Part shown: in pieces, positions 1-8,816 of the stretch
Layout: every line of letters starts with the position of its first letter
Position numbering within the stretch: position 1 is the stretch's first letter
Source of the DNA: an uncultured Blautia sp.
Lineage (GTDB): Bacteria; Bacillota; Clostridia; Lachnospirales; Lachnospiraceae
Direction of reading: 5' to 3'
Length of the DNA: 64,000 bases
Assembly (NCBI GenBank): GCA_934364795.1
Contig: CAKRMK010000003.1
Coordinates: 81,770-145,769, forward strand
Position numbers and translations under genes: made by a program
The notes under the pieces: generated by a model
The model's input: the letters and a program-made list of their open reading frames with translations, nothing else
What the model was told of the DNA's origin: nothing
Databases searched by the model: none

Positions 1-919
1 TGCACTGTGGAAGTGCTTTTTTGGCAACCTCTTCCGGAATAATATCATGATCTCCAATGATCTTAGCAACTGCATCTGTATCAGAATTTACAAATTCCAC
101 AGAGTTTTTATATGCATCCATAAAAGCGTCTACATCTGCTTCATGCTCTTTCAGATAGTCATTTCTTGCAATCACAACACCTGTTACCAGCTTGCTTCCG
201 TCTGTCACAGATGACTCCCACAGATCGTTTAAATCCAGGGCGACACGAAGATTTTCGTTCTTCATAAGTGCTGTTGTTACAAATGGCTGTGGAAGAAGTC
301 CTACTGCTGTCTGATCCTGTGCCAGTGCAGCTACAACCTCCGCATGCTCTGATTTATACTCTACAGTCACATCTTTTTCCGGATCCAGTCCATTTGCTTC
401 CAAAACGGAATTCAGTGCATATTCAGGGGTGGCTCCCTTTCCACTTGCATAAATGGTTTTGCCTTTTAAGTCCTCCACAGACTGAATGGAATCACCGTTT
501 TCTACAAGATAAAGAACACCAAGAGTATTTACTGCCAGAACACTGACATTTTTATCTGTTTTCTGATACAGGACGGACGCCAGATTTGCAGGAACTGCTG
601 CAATGTCTACCTGTCCCTGAACGATCATTGGAACGATTTCATCCGGTGCTGCCACAATTGAAAATTCATATTCTTCATCATCAAGAAGCTGCGCCATTCC
701 CATTGCTGTAGGTCCTTTTAACGCTCCGATTTTCATCACAGAAGTATCTGATAAGTCTTCAGAATCACCTCCTGCGGCATCGGTTGTCTCGGCATTTGTA
801 GCTTCAGTCTCTTCATTTCCTGCCTCTGCATATGCAAGATTTATGCTTCCAATTGTTCCTGTTAATACTCCTGCACCAAGTAATACAGACATAAACCATG
901 ATACTGTTTTTCTCTTCAT
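1..919 (-). CDS. ABC transporter substrate-binding protein, NitT/TauT (SsuA/NMT1) type, 3' end outside window
   Basis: Reading leftward from an ATG at 919, preceded by the ribosome site AAAGGAAG, an open frame of about 306 codons runs off the window. It begins with MKRKTVSWFMSVLLGAGVL and a cleavable signal peptide ending near NLAYA. An acidic linker follows, then a periplasmic-binding fold with KIGALKGPTAMGMAQLL and later DLKGKTIYASGKGATPEYAL, typical of NitT/TauT-type solute receptors. I see no lipobox cysteine, which is unusual for a Gram-positive binding protein; it may be held by the permease or another anchor. The start lies 54 bases past the stop of the DNA glycosylase gene on the same strand. 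The ligand cannot be read from the sequence; permease and ATPase genes would be expected beyond the left edge. Confidence 0.85.
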   Translation of the reverse strand, partial: MKRKTVSWFMSVLLGAGVLTGTIGSINLAYAEAGNEETEATNAETTDAAGGDSEDLSDTSVMKIGALKGPTAMGMAQLLDDEEYEFSIVAAPDEIVPMIVQGQVDIAAVPANLASVLYQKTDKNVSVLAVNTLGVLYLVENGDSIQSVEDLKGKTIYASGKGATPEYALNSVLEANGLDPEKDVTVEYKSEHAEVVAALAQDQTAVGLLPQPFVTTALMKNENLRVALDLNDLWESSVTDGSKLVTGVVIARNDYLKEHEADVDAFMDAYKNSVEFVNSDTDAVAKIIGDHDIIPEEVAKKALPQC

Positions 920-973
920 AATAAGGCTTCCTTTCCCAACATGAATACTCTTATCGCGGCAGCTCACAGTCCT

Positions 974-1801
974 TTATTTTTTGTTCCGGGTAGCTGCATT
1001 TGTCAGTTCATAATAGAAAATATACTGCTGCATAATGCCTCGCATACCCTTGTATCTACGGTTTGGAAATCCTCTTTTGTAATGTGCATCAAGCGCCCGG
1101 CGGATATGGGTATCTACTGGAAAAGCATCCAGCTCATGAAGTGCAAAAAGACATATACAATCTGCCACTTTTTCTCCAACCCCATAGATATCCAGCAATT
1201 TCTTCCGGGCTTTTTTGCCACTTAACTGGCGTATTATATCCAGGTCAATTTCGCCCTCTGCCACCTTACTTGCAGCTGACTTTACATACTTTGCACGATA
1301 CCCGAGATTACATTCCAAAAGCTCTTCTTCCGTTGCTTTTGCGAGCTGGATTGGAGTAGGAAAAGCATGGTATTTCGTGCCATCAGAAGTTATTTTTTCC
1401 TCACCATAACGGGAACAGATATTCTCTATACAACGTCGTATTCTTACAATATTATTCTGTTGGGAAATTAAAAATGAAATGAGCATTTCCCACAAATCCT
1501 GATTCAGAATACGAATTCCACTGCCTGACTGCGCCGCTGCAGTCAGATATTTATCTCTGGGATTTATTGCGGAAATATAGGTATCATAATCATTGTCCAA
1601 GTCAAAATAGGAGATCCAGAAAAAGAGGAAATCTTCTTCCGGGCAGTCAAAAGTAATCACCTTGTCCTGCTGATATAATTCTGCGTATTTATCAGAAGCA
1701 AGAACTGCAAAATGGCCATCTTCTAATTTTTTCATGCGAAAACACTGACCCGAATCGCAGATCTGCTTCAGATCAAAATGATCAAGTTCTACAGATATCA
1801 T
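974..1801 (-). CDS. ogg: 8-oxoguanine DNA glycosylase / AP lyase, Ogg1 type
   Basis: A 275-residue HhH-GPD base-excision glycosylase that removes oxidised guanine from DNA. The helix-hairpin-helix is followed by GVGEKVADC, with the Schiff-base lysine at K211, and then FPVDTHI with the catalytic aspartate at D230. The N-terminal part (SGQCFRMKKLEDGHF) matches the OGG N-terminal fold rather than AlkA or EndoIII, and there is no C-terminal iron-sulfur cysteine cluster. The start overlaps the end of the MarR gene by 4 bases, so the two are translationally coupled. Its place behind a fatty-acid regulator has no obvious functional link. AlkA-type specificity is less likely but not excluded. Confidence 0.85.
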   Translation of the reverse strand: MISVELDHFDLKQICDSGQCFRMKKLEDGHFAVLASDKYAELYQQDKVITFDCPEEDFLFFWISYFDLDNDYDTYISAINPRDKYLTAAAQSGSGIRILNQDLWEMLISFLISQQNNIVRIRRCIENICSRYGEEKITSDGTKYHAFPTPIQLAKATEEELLECNLGYRAKYVKSAASKVAEGEIDLDIIRQLSGKKARKKLLDIYGVGEKVADCICLFALHELDAFPVDTHIRRALDAHYKRGFPNRRYKGMRGIMQQYIFYYELTNAATRNKK

Positions 1802-2235
1802 GACTTATACTGCCTGAAGAAAAGAGTAAGCTGATCCAGTGCCTTGGCTAATACAAAGACTTCTTTTTCATCCAGCACATCCAGCACTGCATCCGTCATT
1901 TTTCGATGAAATTCAGCATGATGATGATATGCTTTTCTTCCTTTCACAGTAAGATGGATAAATACCACCCGACGGTCCTGTTCGCTTCTCTCTCTTGTGG
2001 CATAGCCTTTTTTTACCAGACTGTTCATTGAAGTAGTCAGGGAACCTACTGTAATATTCAGCTTGGCAGCAATGTCTGACATCTTGTTTCCGCCAAGCCC
2101 AACTGCCTCAATTATATGCATATCATTATTGGTAATATCTTTGTATTCCTCTGTAATGATTGCCTGCTCTTCCAGTTCCATGATTTCATTAAACAGATGC
2201 ACCAGTACATCATTAATAACTTCCCTGTTCTCCAC
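1798..2235 (-). CDS. fabT: MarR-family regulator, probable FabT repressor of fatty-acid synthesis
   Basis: A winged-helix MarR protein of 145 residues. I place the start at GTG 2235 because an AGGAG lies 8 bases upstream, and the result fits the family length; a longer frame to 2325 has no ribosome site. The DNA-binding part includes NITVGSLTTSMNSLVKKGYATR and a wing with RSEQDRRVVFIHLT. In streptococci and lactococci FabT binds a TTTGANTNTCAAA palindrome, using acyl-ACP as corepressor, and represses the fab genes. Such a palindrome overlaps the fabH promoter here. Unlike streptococci, where fabT sits near the front of the cluster, it follows accDA. A TGATATACT extended -10 sits upstream, so it may also have its own promoter. 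Naming as FabT rests on context. Confidence 0.82.
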   Translation of the reverse strand: MENREVINDVLVHLFNEIMELEEQAIITEEYKDITNNDMHIIEAVGLGGNKMSDIAAKLNITVGSLTTSMNSLVKKGYATRERSEQDRRVVFIHLTVKGRKAYHHHAEFHRKMTDAVLDVLDEKEVFVLAKALDQLTLFFRQYKS

Positions 2236-2335
2236 TCTTTTCTCTCCTAAAATGCTGCTGTTATATTTAGAACAGCTCTCTTCTTTTTGAAAATAACCTG
2301 TATTTTTCGTAAAGTTCCCAAGCAAATATTTACGG

Positions 2336-2345
2336 TAAGTATATC
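2336..2345 (-). promoter_or_regulatory. Probable extended -10 promoter element of fabT
   Basis: On the minus strand TGATATACT lies at about 2338-2346, 100 bases upstream of the fabT GTG and just past the accDA stop. The run TTGTGATATACTT is identical to that in the fabH promoter. The -35 region is weak (TTGTAG or TTGTAA at non-ideal spacing), consistent with an extended -10 promoter. Confidence 0.5.
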
Positions 2346-2371
2346 ACAATCTGGTATATTTTTCTACAATT

Positions 2372-4096
2372 TTACAAATTTCTAAAACGGTTATAGCGTT
2401 TATTCTGCAAATTTTCCAATTTCATAGAACAATAAGTATTTAAAAATCCCCCGATTTCTTTTTTCAGTATTTCCATTGTGTCTGCCATATTTTCTCTTGT
2501 AAGGGGCTCTTTTTCCTGGATTATACGCTCAATAATTCCAAGCTCTTTCAAGTCTGCTGCTGTAAGTTTCATCACCTGTGCAGCTTCCTTTGCCTTTGCG
2601 CTGTCTTTCCAAAGAATCGATGCAAATCCTTCCGGAGAAAGAATCGAATAAATGGAATTTTCCATCATCCAGACCTCGTCACCAACGGCAAGAGCCAATG
2701 CCCCGCCACTTCCCCCTTCCCCGATTACAATGGAAAGTACCGGCACTTTCAGCCCTGATAATTCAAACAGATTCCTGGCGATTGCTTCTCCCTGCCCCCG
2801 TTCCTCTGCTTCAATTCCACAAAATGCACCTGGCGTATCTACAAGACAGATTACAGGCCTTTTAAACTTTTCTGCCTGCTTCATAAGACGAAGAGATTTG
2901 CGGTATCCTTCTGGAGAAACCATACCGAAATTACAGGCTATGTTTCCCTTTGTTCCGTTTCCTTTTTCCTGGGCAATGACTGTTACCGGCTTTCCATTAA
3001 AGTAAGCAATACCGCCGATCAGCGCAGGATCATCACCAAATAAACGGTCACCATGGAGCTCTGTAAAACCATCAAACAGCCATGGAATGTAGTCTGTTCC
3101 AGTGGGCCTGTTTTTGTCCCTGGCAAGGAGAACATGCTCCCAGGCAGATCTCTTCTGTGATAATTCATGTTTATTTTTTTTATCTTCTAGCAAACTTCCT
3201 TGTAAGTCTGTATTTTTCTCCAGCAATTTAATGTCTTCACAATGCATTTTCAAAATCTGCGCCAGTGTTTCTTTCATTTCATTTCGTGGCACAATACGGT
3301 CTATAAAGCCATGCTGAAGAAGAAATTCTGACTTCTGGAAACCTTTTGGAAGCTTCTGGCGAATTGTCTGCTCAATAACTCTTGGTCCTGCAAAACCAAT
3401 CAGTGCGCCAGGCTCTGCCAGAATAATATCCCCAAGCATAGCAAAGCTTGCAGTCACTCCGCCTGTGGTAGGATTGGTAAGAACACTTATATAGAGAAGG
3501 CCTGCATCACTATGTCTTTTCAGAGCTGCAGAAGTCTTGGCCATCTGCATTAAAGATACAATTCCTTCCTGCATTCTGGCACCACCGGAGCAGGCAAAGA
3601 GCACTACCGGAAGGCGTTTTTCGGTGGCTTTTTCTACCATTCTTGTAATTTTTTCACCTACATTTTCTCCCATACTTGCCATGAGAAAACGGCTGTCACA
3701 TACACCAAGTGCTACACATATTCCTCCAATTTTTGCTTTTCCAGTAACTATAGCTTCATCCAGTCCGGTCTTTTCCTGAAGTTTTTTTACCTTATCTTCG
3801 TATCCCTTATAGCACAGTGGATTGTTTACTGGCATTGACTCATTCCACTCTTCAAAGGAGCCTTCATCTGCAAGCATTTCAATTCTGCGCCTTGCATGAA
3901 CACGAAAATAATTCCCACAATGAGGACAAATATAACTGTTCTTTTTTACCTCATCTACAAAAACAGCAGCTTTACATGCATTACATTTTTTCAGCATTCC
4001 ATCTGGCACTTCGGGTTTTGAAACCTTTCCCATACTGCTTTTTATTCCTGCAGATGAGTTTGTAATTGTACGCTTAAAGGTATATTTAAGCTTCAT
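2372..4096 (-). CDS. accDA: Acetyl-CoA carboxylase carboxyltransferase, fused beta-alpha chain (AccDA)
   Basis: A 574-residue single chain carrying both halves of the carboxyltransferase that moves CO2 from carboxybiotin to acetyl-CoA to make malonyl-CoA. Residues about 35-60 hold the AccD four-cysteine zinc site (CNAC and CPHC), followed by the beta crotonase-like domain with GGARMQEGI and NPTTGGVTASFA. After a charged linker near residues 290-320 comes the AccA domain with GDRLFGDDPA, VDTPGAFCG and GEGGSGGALALAVG. Most bacteria encode these as two proteins. The ATG overlaps accC by 11 bases, and GGAGGAG lies just upstream. The C-terminal tail after ILKKEIGGF is short and basic, and does not look conserved. 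Confidence 0.95.
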   Translation of the reverse strand: MKLKYTFKRTITNSSAGIKSSMGKVSKPEVPDGMLKKCNACKAAVFVDEVKKNSYICPHCGNYFRVHARRRIEMLADEGSFEEWNESMPVNNPLCYKGYEDKVKKLQEKTGLDEAIVTGKAKIGGICVALGVCDSRFLMASMGENVGEKITRMVEKATEKRLPVVLFACSGGARMQEGIVSLMQMAKTSAALKRHSDAGLLYISVLTNPTTGGVTASFAMLGDIILAEPGALIGFAGPRVIEQTIRQKLPKGFQKSEFLLQHGFIDRIVPRNEMKETLAQILKMHCEDIKLLEKNTDLQGSLLEDKKNKHELSQKRSAWEHVLLARDKNRPTGTDYIPWLFDGFTELHGDRLFGDDPALIGGIAYFNGKPVTVIAQEKGNGTKGNIACNFGMVSPEGYRKSLRLMKQAEKFKRPVICLVDTPGAFCGIEAEERGQGEAIARNLFELSGLKVPVLSIVIGEGGSGGALALAVGDEVWMMENSIYSILSPEGFASILWKDSAKAKEAAQVMKLTAADLKELGIIERIIQEKEPLTRENMADTMEILKKEIGGFLNTYCSMKLENLQNKRYNRFRNL

Positions 4097-5450
4097 TTAC
4101 CTTCACTCCTCCAATTTCATGACTTTCCAGAAAGCCAATGTCAAATGCACCGTTCTGATAGTCCGGATCATTCATGATTTCAAACTGATAATCCACGTTT
4201 GTATCAACGCCTTCAATGATCACTTCTCCAAGAGCACTTTTCATTTTCGCAATTGCTTCCTGCCTGTCATTGCCATGTACGATCAGTTTTGCCAGCATGG
4301 AATCATAGTACGGTGGAATCTGATAGCCATTATAAATTCCTGTATCTACACGGATTCCCTGCCCTCCTGGAAGATGCAGATCTGTAATTGTTCCAGGAGA
4401 CGGACGAAAGTTTTTCCATGGATTTTCTGCATTGATCCGACATTCAATTGCATGGCCCTGTATCTTAATATCTTTCTGTGAAAATCCCAAAGCTTCCCCC
4501 GATGCAATCTTTAATTGTTCCTTTACAAGATCAAGTCCGGTAACCCATTCTGTCACGGGATGTTCCACCTGAATACGTGTATTCATTTCCATAAAGTAGA
4601 ATTTTCCGGTCTTTTCCAGAAGAAATTCAATGGTTCCTGCGTTTACATAATGTGCTGCTTTTGCCGCTTTTACAGCTGCCTTTCCCATCTGTTTCCGCAG
4701 TTTATCAGATACTGCTACAGAGGGAGATTCCTCCACCATTTTCTGATGATTCCGCTGAATAGAACAGTCACGTTCACCAAGATGAACCACATTTCCAAAG
4801 CTGTCTGCAAGAATCTGAAATTCAATATGCCTTGGATTTTCCACAAAATGTTCAATATACATGGTTCCATCACCAAATGCAATCTTTGCTTCTTTTTGTG
4901 CGGTAAGAAAAGCTAATTCAAATTCTTCTGGTGAAAAAGCTGTTCTCATCCCTTTTCCACCGCCTCCAAGAGCAGCCTTTATAATAACCGGATAACCAAT
5001 TTGTGCTGCTTTTTCGGCTCCTGTTTTTGCATCAAAAATAGCCTCTTTTGTACCTGGAATAACAGGTACTCCAGCTGCAATCATAGTATTTCTTGCAACC
5101 TGTTTGTTTCCTAAATTCTGAATCACCTGGGATGGCGGACCTACAAAAGTTATGTTACATTGCTCACAAATACTGGCAAATCTGGCATTCTCAGATAAGA
5201 AACCAAATCCCGGATGTATGGCATCTGCACCGGATATTATAGCTGCGCTGATAATACTTTCCATATTCAAATAACTTTTTACCGAAGCACCTGGCCCAAT
5301 ACAGATTGCTTCATCGGCAAGCTGTGTATGCAGGCTGTCTTTGTCTGCTTCTGAATAAACTGCAACAGCTTCAATTCCCATTTCCCGGCATGCCCGGATA
5401 ATCCTTACCGCAATCTCACCGCGGTTGGCAATTAACAGTTTTCTGATCAT
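4086..5450 (-). CDS. accC: Biotin carboxylase subunit of acetyl-CoA carboxylase
   Basis: A 454-residue ATP-grasp enzyme that carboxylates the biotin on AccB using bicarbonate and ATP. It shows the biotin-carboxylase N-terminal motif LIANRGEIAVRIIRACRE, the glycine-rich ATP loop ALGGGGKGMR, and the active-site signature MEMNTRIQVEHPVTE, all at normal positions and full family length. It lies 10 bases downstream of fabZ and overlaps accDA by 11 bases, so AccC and AccDA are probably made in fixed ratio. Pyruvate or urea carboxylase is ruled out by the single-domain length and the context. Confidence 0.97.
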   Translation of the reverse strand: MIRKLLIANRGEIAVRIIRACREMGIEAVAVYSEADKDSLHTQLADEAICIGPGASVKSYLNMESIISAAIISGADAIHPGFGFLSENARFASICEQCNITFVGPPSQVIQNLGNKQVARNTMIAAGVPVIPGTKEAIFDAKTGAEKAAQIGYPVIIKAALGGGGKGMRTAFSPEEFELAFLTAQKEAKIAFGDGTMYIEHFVENPRHIEFQILADSFGNVVHLGERDCSIQRNHQKMVEESPSVAVSDKLRKQMGKAAVKAAKAAHYVNAGTIEFLLEKTGKFYFMEMNTRIQVEHPVTEWVTGLDLVKEQLKIASGEALGFSQKDIKIQGHAIECRINAENPWKNFRPSPGTITDLHLPGGQGIRVDTGIYNGYQIPPYYDSMLAKLIVHGNDRQEAIAKMKSALGEVIIEGVDTNVDYQFEIMNDPDYQNGAFDIGFLESHEIGGVKVNEA

Positions 5451-5460
5451 ATTTTCTGTA

Positions 5461-5889
5461 CTATCCCACCATAAAAGTAAGCTCTGCTTTTACTACAGTT
5501 TTCCCATCAACAGTAGCAATTGCCTCTCCTACTCCCATAGGGCCTTTCTGTTTGATGATTTTCATTTCCAGTTTCATCTTGTCACCAGGCTGTACTTTTC
5601 CTTTAAAACGGCACTTGTCTATTCCGCCAAAATATGCAATTTTTCCTTTATTTTCCGGCTTGGAAAGAATGGCAACTGCCCCTGTCTGTGCCAGTGCTTC
5701 TACGATCAGAACGCCTGGCATTACCGGTTCCTGGGGAAAATGTCCCTTAAAAAAATCTTCTCGAAATGTTACACATTTATATCCAACCGCAAACTCTCCC
5801 GGTTCATAATCTTCAATGTAATCAACCAATAGAAACGGATGACGATGTGGAAGAATTTCCTCAATCTGTTTTACATTTAAATGATTCAT
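5461..5889 (-). CDS. fabZ: (3R)-hydroxyacyl-ACP dehydratase FabZ
   Basis: A 142-residue hot-dog-fold dehydratase that removes water from 3-hydroxyacyl-ACP in each elongation cycle. I start it at ATG 5889, which has GGGAG at proper distance; the frame is open to 6015, but those extra 42 residues do not resemble FabZ. Catalytic histidine is in ILPHRHPFLLVD, and catalytic glutamate in MPGVLIVEALAQTGA. No FabA, FabM or FabN homologue is in the cluster, so the route to unsaturated fatty acids is not visible here. About 210 bases separate it from accB. Confidence 0.95.
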   Translation of the reverse strand: MNHLNVKQIEEILPHRHPFLLVDYIEDYEPGEFAVGYKCVTFREDFFKGHFPQEPVMPGVLIVEALAQTGAVAILSKPENKGKIAYFGGIDKCRFKGKVQPGDKMKLEMKIIKQKGPMGVGEAIATVDGKTVVKAELTFMVG

Positions 5890-6006
5890 AGTTACTCCCA
5901 TTCTGTATTTTCCAAAATCCATATTTGCAGAAAATTTTCCAGTAACTGGTACAGCAAAAATTAAGTATCTGCTATATTGACACAAGATGATTTTCTCATA
6001 TGCAAT

Positions 6007-6024
6007 GCGTAGCAATGGCTACGG
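6007..6024. other. Short hairpin in the accB-fabZ spacer
   Basis: The spacer 5890-6101 is long for this compact operon. It contains a small perfect hairpin, CGTAGC-AATG-GCTACG, at 6008-6023 near a GC-rich stretch that differs in composition from its surroundings. It could be an mRNA processing or stability element or the relic of a small repeat. I see no gene in the spacer. Confidence 0.35.
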
Positions 6025-6101
6025 CGACCGACATAGGCGCGGCATATAAAAAATCAGGTAAATCAATATAACGGTTACTTAATATTGTTGTACCAGACGT
6101 G

Positions 6102-6593
6102 TCAACGGATAGAAAATAACGGCTGTCCATATTCTACCGGCTGCCCGTTTTCTACATATATTTCAACAACTTCTCCATCAAAATCACTTTCAATTTCATT
6201 CATCAGTTTCATAGCCTCTACAATGGCAAGAACCTGTCCTTTTTTTACTTTATCTCCTGCTTTTACAAATGCCGGAGCATCCTCTGAAGGAGCAGCATAA
6301 AAGGTTCCAACAAGAGGAGATTTTACAATATTTCCAGTTAATTTTGATGATTCAACCGGCTCTGTTTCTACTGATAATTGTTCTATTTCATCAGCCGGCA
6401 TGGTACTATTTGATATTATCTGTGGAACTTTCTGCATCATATTCTGGCTTGTCTGTCCTGTCATTTCAGGCAAAATTACAGGCGCAAGTTTATTATTTAA
6501 AGTAAGTTTCAGATCCTCGCTTTCATAACAAAATCCTTCCAGACGGGAAGCTGATACATGATCGATCAGCTGTAAAATCTGTTCAAATTCCAT
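6102..6593 (-). CDS. accB: Biotin carboxyl carrier protein of acetyl-CoA carboxylase
   Basis: A 163-residue carrier that shuttles carboxybiotin between AccC and AccDA. The C-terminal biotinyl domain contains [10 protein letters not shown] with the biotin-accepting lysine at about K129. The N-terminal helix and a flexible linker rich in Ser, Glu and Met (about residues 40-85) are normal for AccB. GGGAG lies 8 bases before the ATG at 6593. It is separated from fabF by 213 bases that are mostly occupied by a dispersed inverted-terminal-repeat element. Confidence 0.96.
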   Translation of the reverse strand: MEFEQILQLIDHVSASRLEGFCYESEDLKLTLNNKLAPVILPEMTGQTSQNMMQKVPQIISNSTMPADEIEQLSVETEPVESSKLTGNIVKSPLVGTFYAAPSEDAPAFVKAGDKVKKGQVLAIVEAMKLMNEIESDFDGEVVEIYVENGQPVEYGQPLFSIR

Positions 6594-6645
6594 GACATTT
6601 TCTCCCTTTTTCTAAATCACGTTTATAAAATTTTCAAACAGGGTC

Positions 6646-6809
6646 TAGAGCATGTTTGAAAAAGGCTTTCTGCAAGATGTGCGTCACAATTTGTGGGAGA
6701 TTTTGCCCGGATGAAGGCGCTGTAGCGGGCTACAGCAACTGAATTCGAGCGAAATATACCACAAAGTGGGGCGCACAGATTGTAGGAATGATTTTTCAAA
6801 CAGGCTCTA
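6646..6809. repeat. Dispersed inverted-terminal-repeat element, long copy (164 bp), between accB and fabF
   Basis: Left end TAGAGCATGTTTGAAAAA (6646-6663) and right end TTTTTCAAACAGGCTCTA (6792-6809) are inverted repeats with one conserved mismatch (CATG versus CAGG). The interior has a small hairpin, GCTGTAG-CGGG-CTACAGC (6719-6736), and the core CAAAGTGGGGCGCACAGATT seen in other copies. A second end fragment, TTTTCAAACAGGGTCTA, abuts the left side at 6631-6647. The last three bases (CTA) form the TAG stop of fabF on the minus strand. It sits inside the operon, so it is transcribed with it. Confidence 0.85.
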
Positions 6810-8042
6810 ATATTTTTTCAATAAAAGCACTGCATTATGGCCGCCAAATCCCAGGGAATTGGTCATGGCAAAATTTATTTTCTGACATACCGGAGCTTCA
6901 ATACAGTAATTCAAATCCAGTTCCTCTTCGGGTTCTTTTGTACCTACTGTCTGATGAATAAATCCTTCCTCAATAGACTTTACACAGACAATAAATTCTA
7001 CTCCTCCGGCAGCTCCCAGAAGATGTCCGATCATAGACTTTGTAGAGTTTATTTTCACCTTTTTTGCAGCTTTTCCAAAGGCTGATTTGATTGCTCTTGT
7101 CTCAAAGAGATCATTATGATGGGTTCCTGTTCCATGGGCATTAATATAATCAATTTCCTCAGGCTGTACACCGGCTTCTTTCATAGCGTCAGTCATTGCA
7201 CGGGCTGCTCCGCTTCCATCCTCAATGGGTGATGTAATGTGATAGGCGTCCGCAGTAGCACCATATCCCACTACCTCTGCATAGATTTTTGCGTTTCTTG
7301 CTTTTGCATGTTCCAACTCCTCCAGAACTACTACACCTGCACCCTCTCCTATGACAAATCCTCCTCTTTCTTTATCAAAAGGAATAGAAGCACGGCAGGG
7401 ATCCTGGCTTGTGCTAAGTGCTGTAAGGTTGGTAAAACCAGCAACACTGACCGGCGTAATTGCCCCTTCTGTACCTCCTGCAAACATAACTTCTGCATCT
7501 CCATACTGTATCGCACGATAAGCGTCTCCGATGCAATGAGTTCCTGATGCACAGGCAGTTACCACATTGGTACACTTACCTCTGGCACCTGTAGCAATTG
7601 AAACATTTCCTGCTGCCATATTGCTGATCATCTTTGGAACAAAAAGAGGATCTACCTTTGCAGGACCCTTTTCAACCAGCCTTTTTGTGGCAGTTTCCAT
7701 AGTCTGAAGGCTTCCAATTCCAGATCCTACGATTACTCCCACACGGAAAGGATCCTCGTTTTCCATATTGATTTCCGCATCAGTCATAGCCTCCTTTGCG
7801 GCAGCTACTGCATACTGCGAAAAAAGCTCCATTCTTCTTGCAGATTTAAAATCCATGTGCTCTTTTGCATTAAAATCTTTTACTTCTGCTGCAAGTTTTA
7901 CCTTGAATTCTGTGGTATCAAACTTTGTGATTTCACTGATTCCCACCTTCCCGGCTTTTACATTTTTCCAGAAGGTTTCTACATCATTTCCTATGGGAGT
8001 CACCGCACCAAGTCCGGTTACTACTACCCGTCTTTTACTCAT
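6807..8042 (-). CDS. fabF: 3-oxoacyl-ACP synthase II (KAS II)
   Basis: A 411-residue condensing enzyme that elongates acyl-ACP with malonyl-ACP. The catalytic triad is intact: C164 in [11 protein letters not shown]303 in [11 protein letters not shown] and H340 in [11 protein letters not shown]. Its start overlaps the fabG stop by 4 bases (translational coupling), with a GGGGGA ribosome site. The stop codon TAG is the terminal trinucleotide of the repeat element at 6646-6809. FabB-type specificity cannot be excluded by motif alone, but in low-GC Gram-positives the single elongating enzyme in this position is FabF. Confidence 0.96.
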   Translation of the reverse strand: MSKRRVVVTGLGAVTPIGNDVETFWKNVKAGKVGISEITKFDTTEFKVKLAAEVKDFNAKEHMDFKSARRMELFSQYAVAAAKEAMTDAEINMENEDPFRVGVIVGSGIGSLQTMETATKRLVEKGPAKVDPLFVPKMISNMAAGNVSIATGARGKCTNVVTACASGTHCIGDAYRAIQYGDAEVMFAGGTEGAITPVSVAGFTNLTALSTSQDPCRASIPFDKERGGFVIGEGAGVVVLEELEHAKARNAKIYAEVVGYGATADAYHITSPIEDGSGAARAMTDAMKEAGVQPEEIDYINAHGTGTHHNDLFETRAIKSAFGKAAKKVKINSTKSMIGHLLGAAGGVEFIVCVKSIEEGFIHQTVGTKEPEEELDLNYCIEAPVCQKINFAMTNSLGFGGHNAVLLLKKY

Positions 8043-8779
8043 AACATTCCCCCGTCAACACACAAAACCTGTCCTGTAATATACCCGGCTTCCGAAGATG
8101 CAAAAAAGGCAACTGCTTTTGCCACATCTGCTGGATCTCCAAAAGCTCCCATGGGAATATTTTTTAAAGTTTCTTCTTTTACCTTATCAGAAAGCACATC
8201 TGTCATATCCGTTCTGATAAAGCCAGGAGCAACAGCATTTACTGTGATTCCCCGTGATGCAAGCTCTTTTGCTGCGGTCTTTGTAAGCCCGATAATCCCG
8301 GCTTTTGATGCCGCATAGTTGGCCTGACCGGGATTTCCTCCGATGCCAACAACAGATGCCATATTTACAATTCGTCCACTGCGCTGTTTCAACATCTGGC
8401 GTGCAACATGCCGAATACAGTTAAAAGTTCCCTTAAGATTCGTGTCTACTACTTTATCAAAATCTGCCTCACTCATCCCTAACAGAAGCCCGTCTTTTGT
8501 AACTCCGGCATTGTTTACTAAGATATCAATCTGTCCGTATGTTTTGATAACTTTTTTGATAAATTCCCCACATGCATCAAAATCTGCCACATTGCACTGG
8601 AATGTTTCAGCCATTTTGCCCCCGGCTTCTATTTCTTCTTTTACTGCTTTTGCTTTTTCTTCTGAACCATTATAATTTATGATTACAAGTGCTCCCTGAC
8701 TGGCAAGTTCAAGGGCAATTGCTCTTCCAATTCCGCGGGAAGCACCTGTTACTACTGCAATTTTTTTGTCTGTATTCAT
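8039..8779 (-). CDS. fabG: 3-oxoacyl-ACP reductase FabG
   Basis: A 246-residue short-chain dehydrogenase that reduces 3-oxoacyl-ACP with NADPH. It shows the dinucleotide loop [13 protein letters not shown], the NNAG motif, the catalytic serine in VNMASVVG, and YAASKAG with catalytic Tyr and Lys. The family-typical C-terminus ends in [12 protein letters not shown]. The nearest purine-rich ribosome site (GGAG) is about 13 bases from the ATG, longer than its neighbours' spacing, yet no better start is present because the dinucleotide fold begins at once. Confidence 0.95.
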   Translation of the reverse strand: MNTDKKIAVVTGASRGIGRAIALELASQGALVIINYNGSEEKAKAVKEEIEAGGKMAETFQCNVADFDACGEFIKKVIKTYGQIDILVNNAGVTKDGLLLGMSEADFDKVVDTNLKGTFNCIRHVARQMLKQRSGRIVNMASVVGIGGNPGQANYAASKAGIIGLTKTAAKELASRGITVNAVAPGFIRTDMTDVLSDKVKEETLKNIPMGAFGDPADVAKAVAFFASSEAGYITGQVLCVDGGML

Positions 8780-8816
8780 ATGCTTGTTTTTTGCTCCTGC
8801 TTACTATTTCTGCTAC

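Noticed and set aside
5890..6015. N-terminal extension of FabZ to 6015
   Set aside because: The extra 42 residues do not resemble the family, and a proper ribosome site lies before ATG 5889.
6646..6809. Insertion sequence remnant carrying a transposase
   Set aside because: The copies are 75-164 bp, with no coding capacity; they fit a non-autonomous repeat, and no matching transposase is visible in the window.
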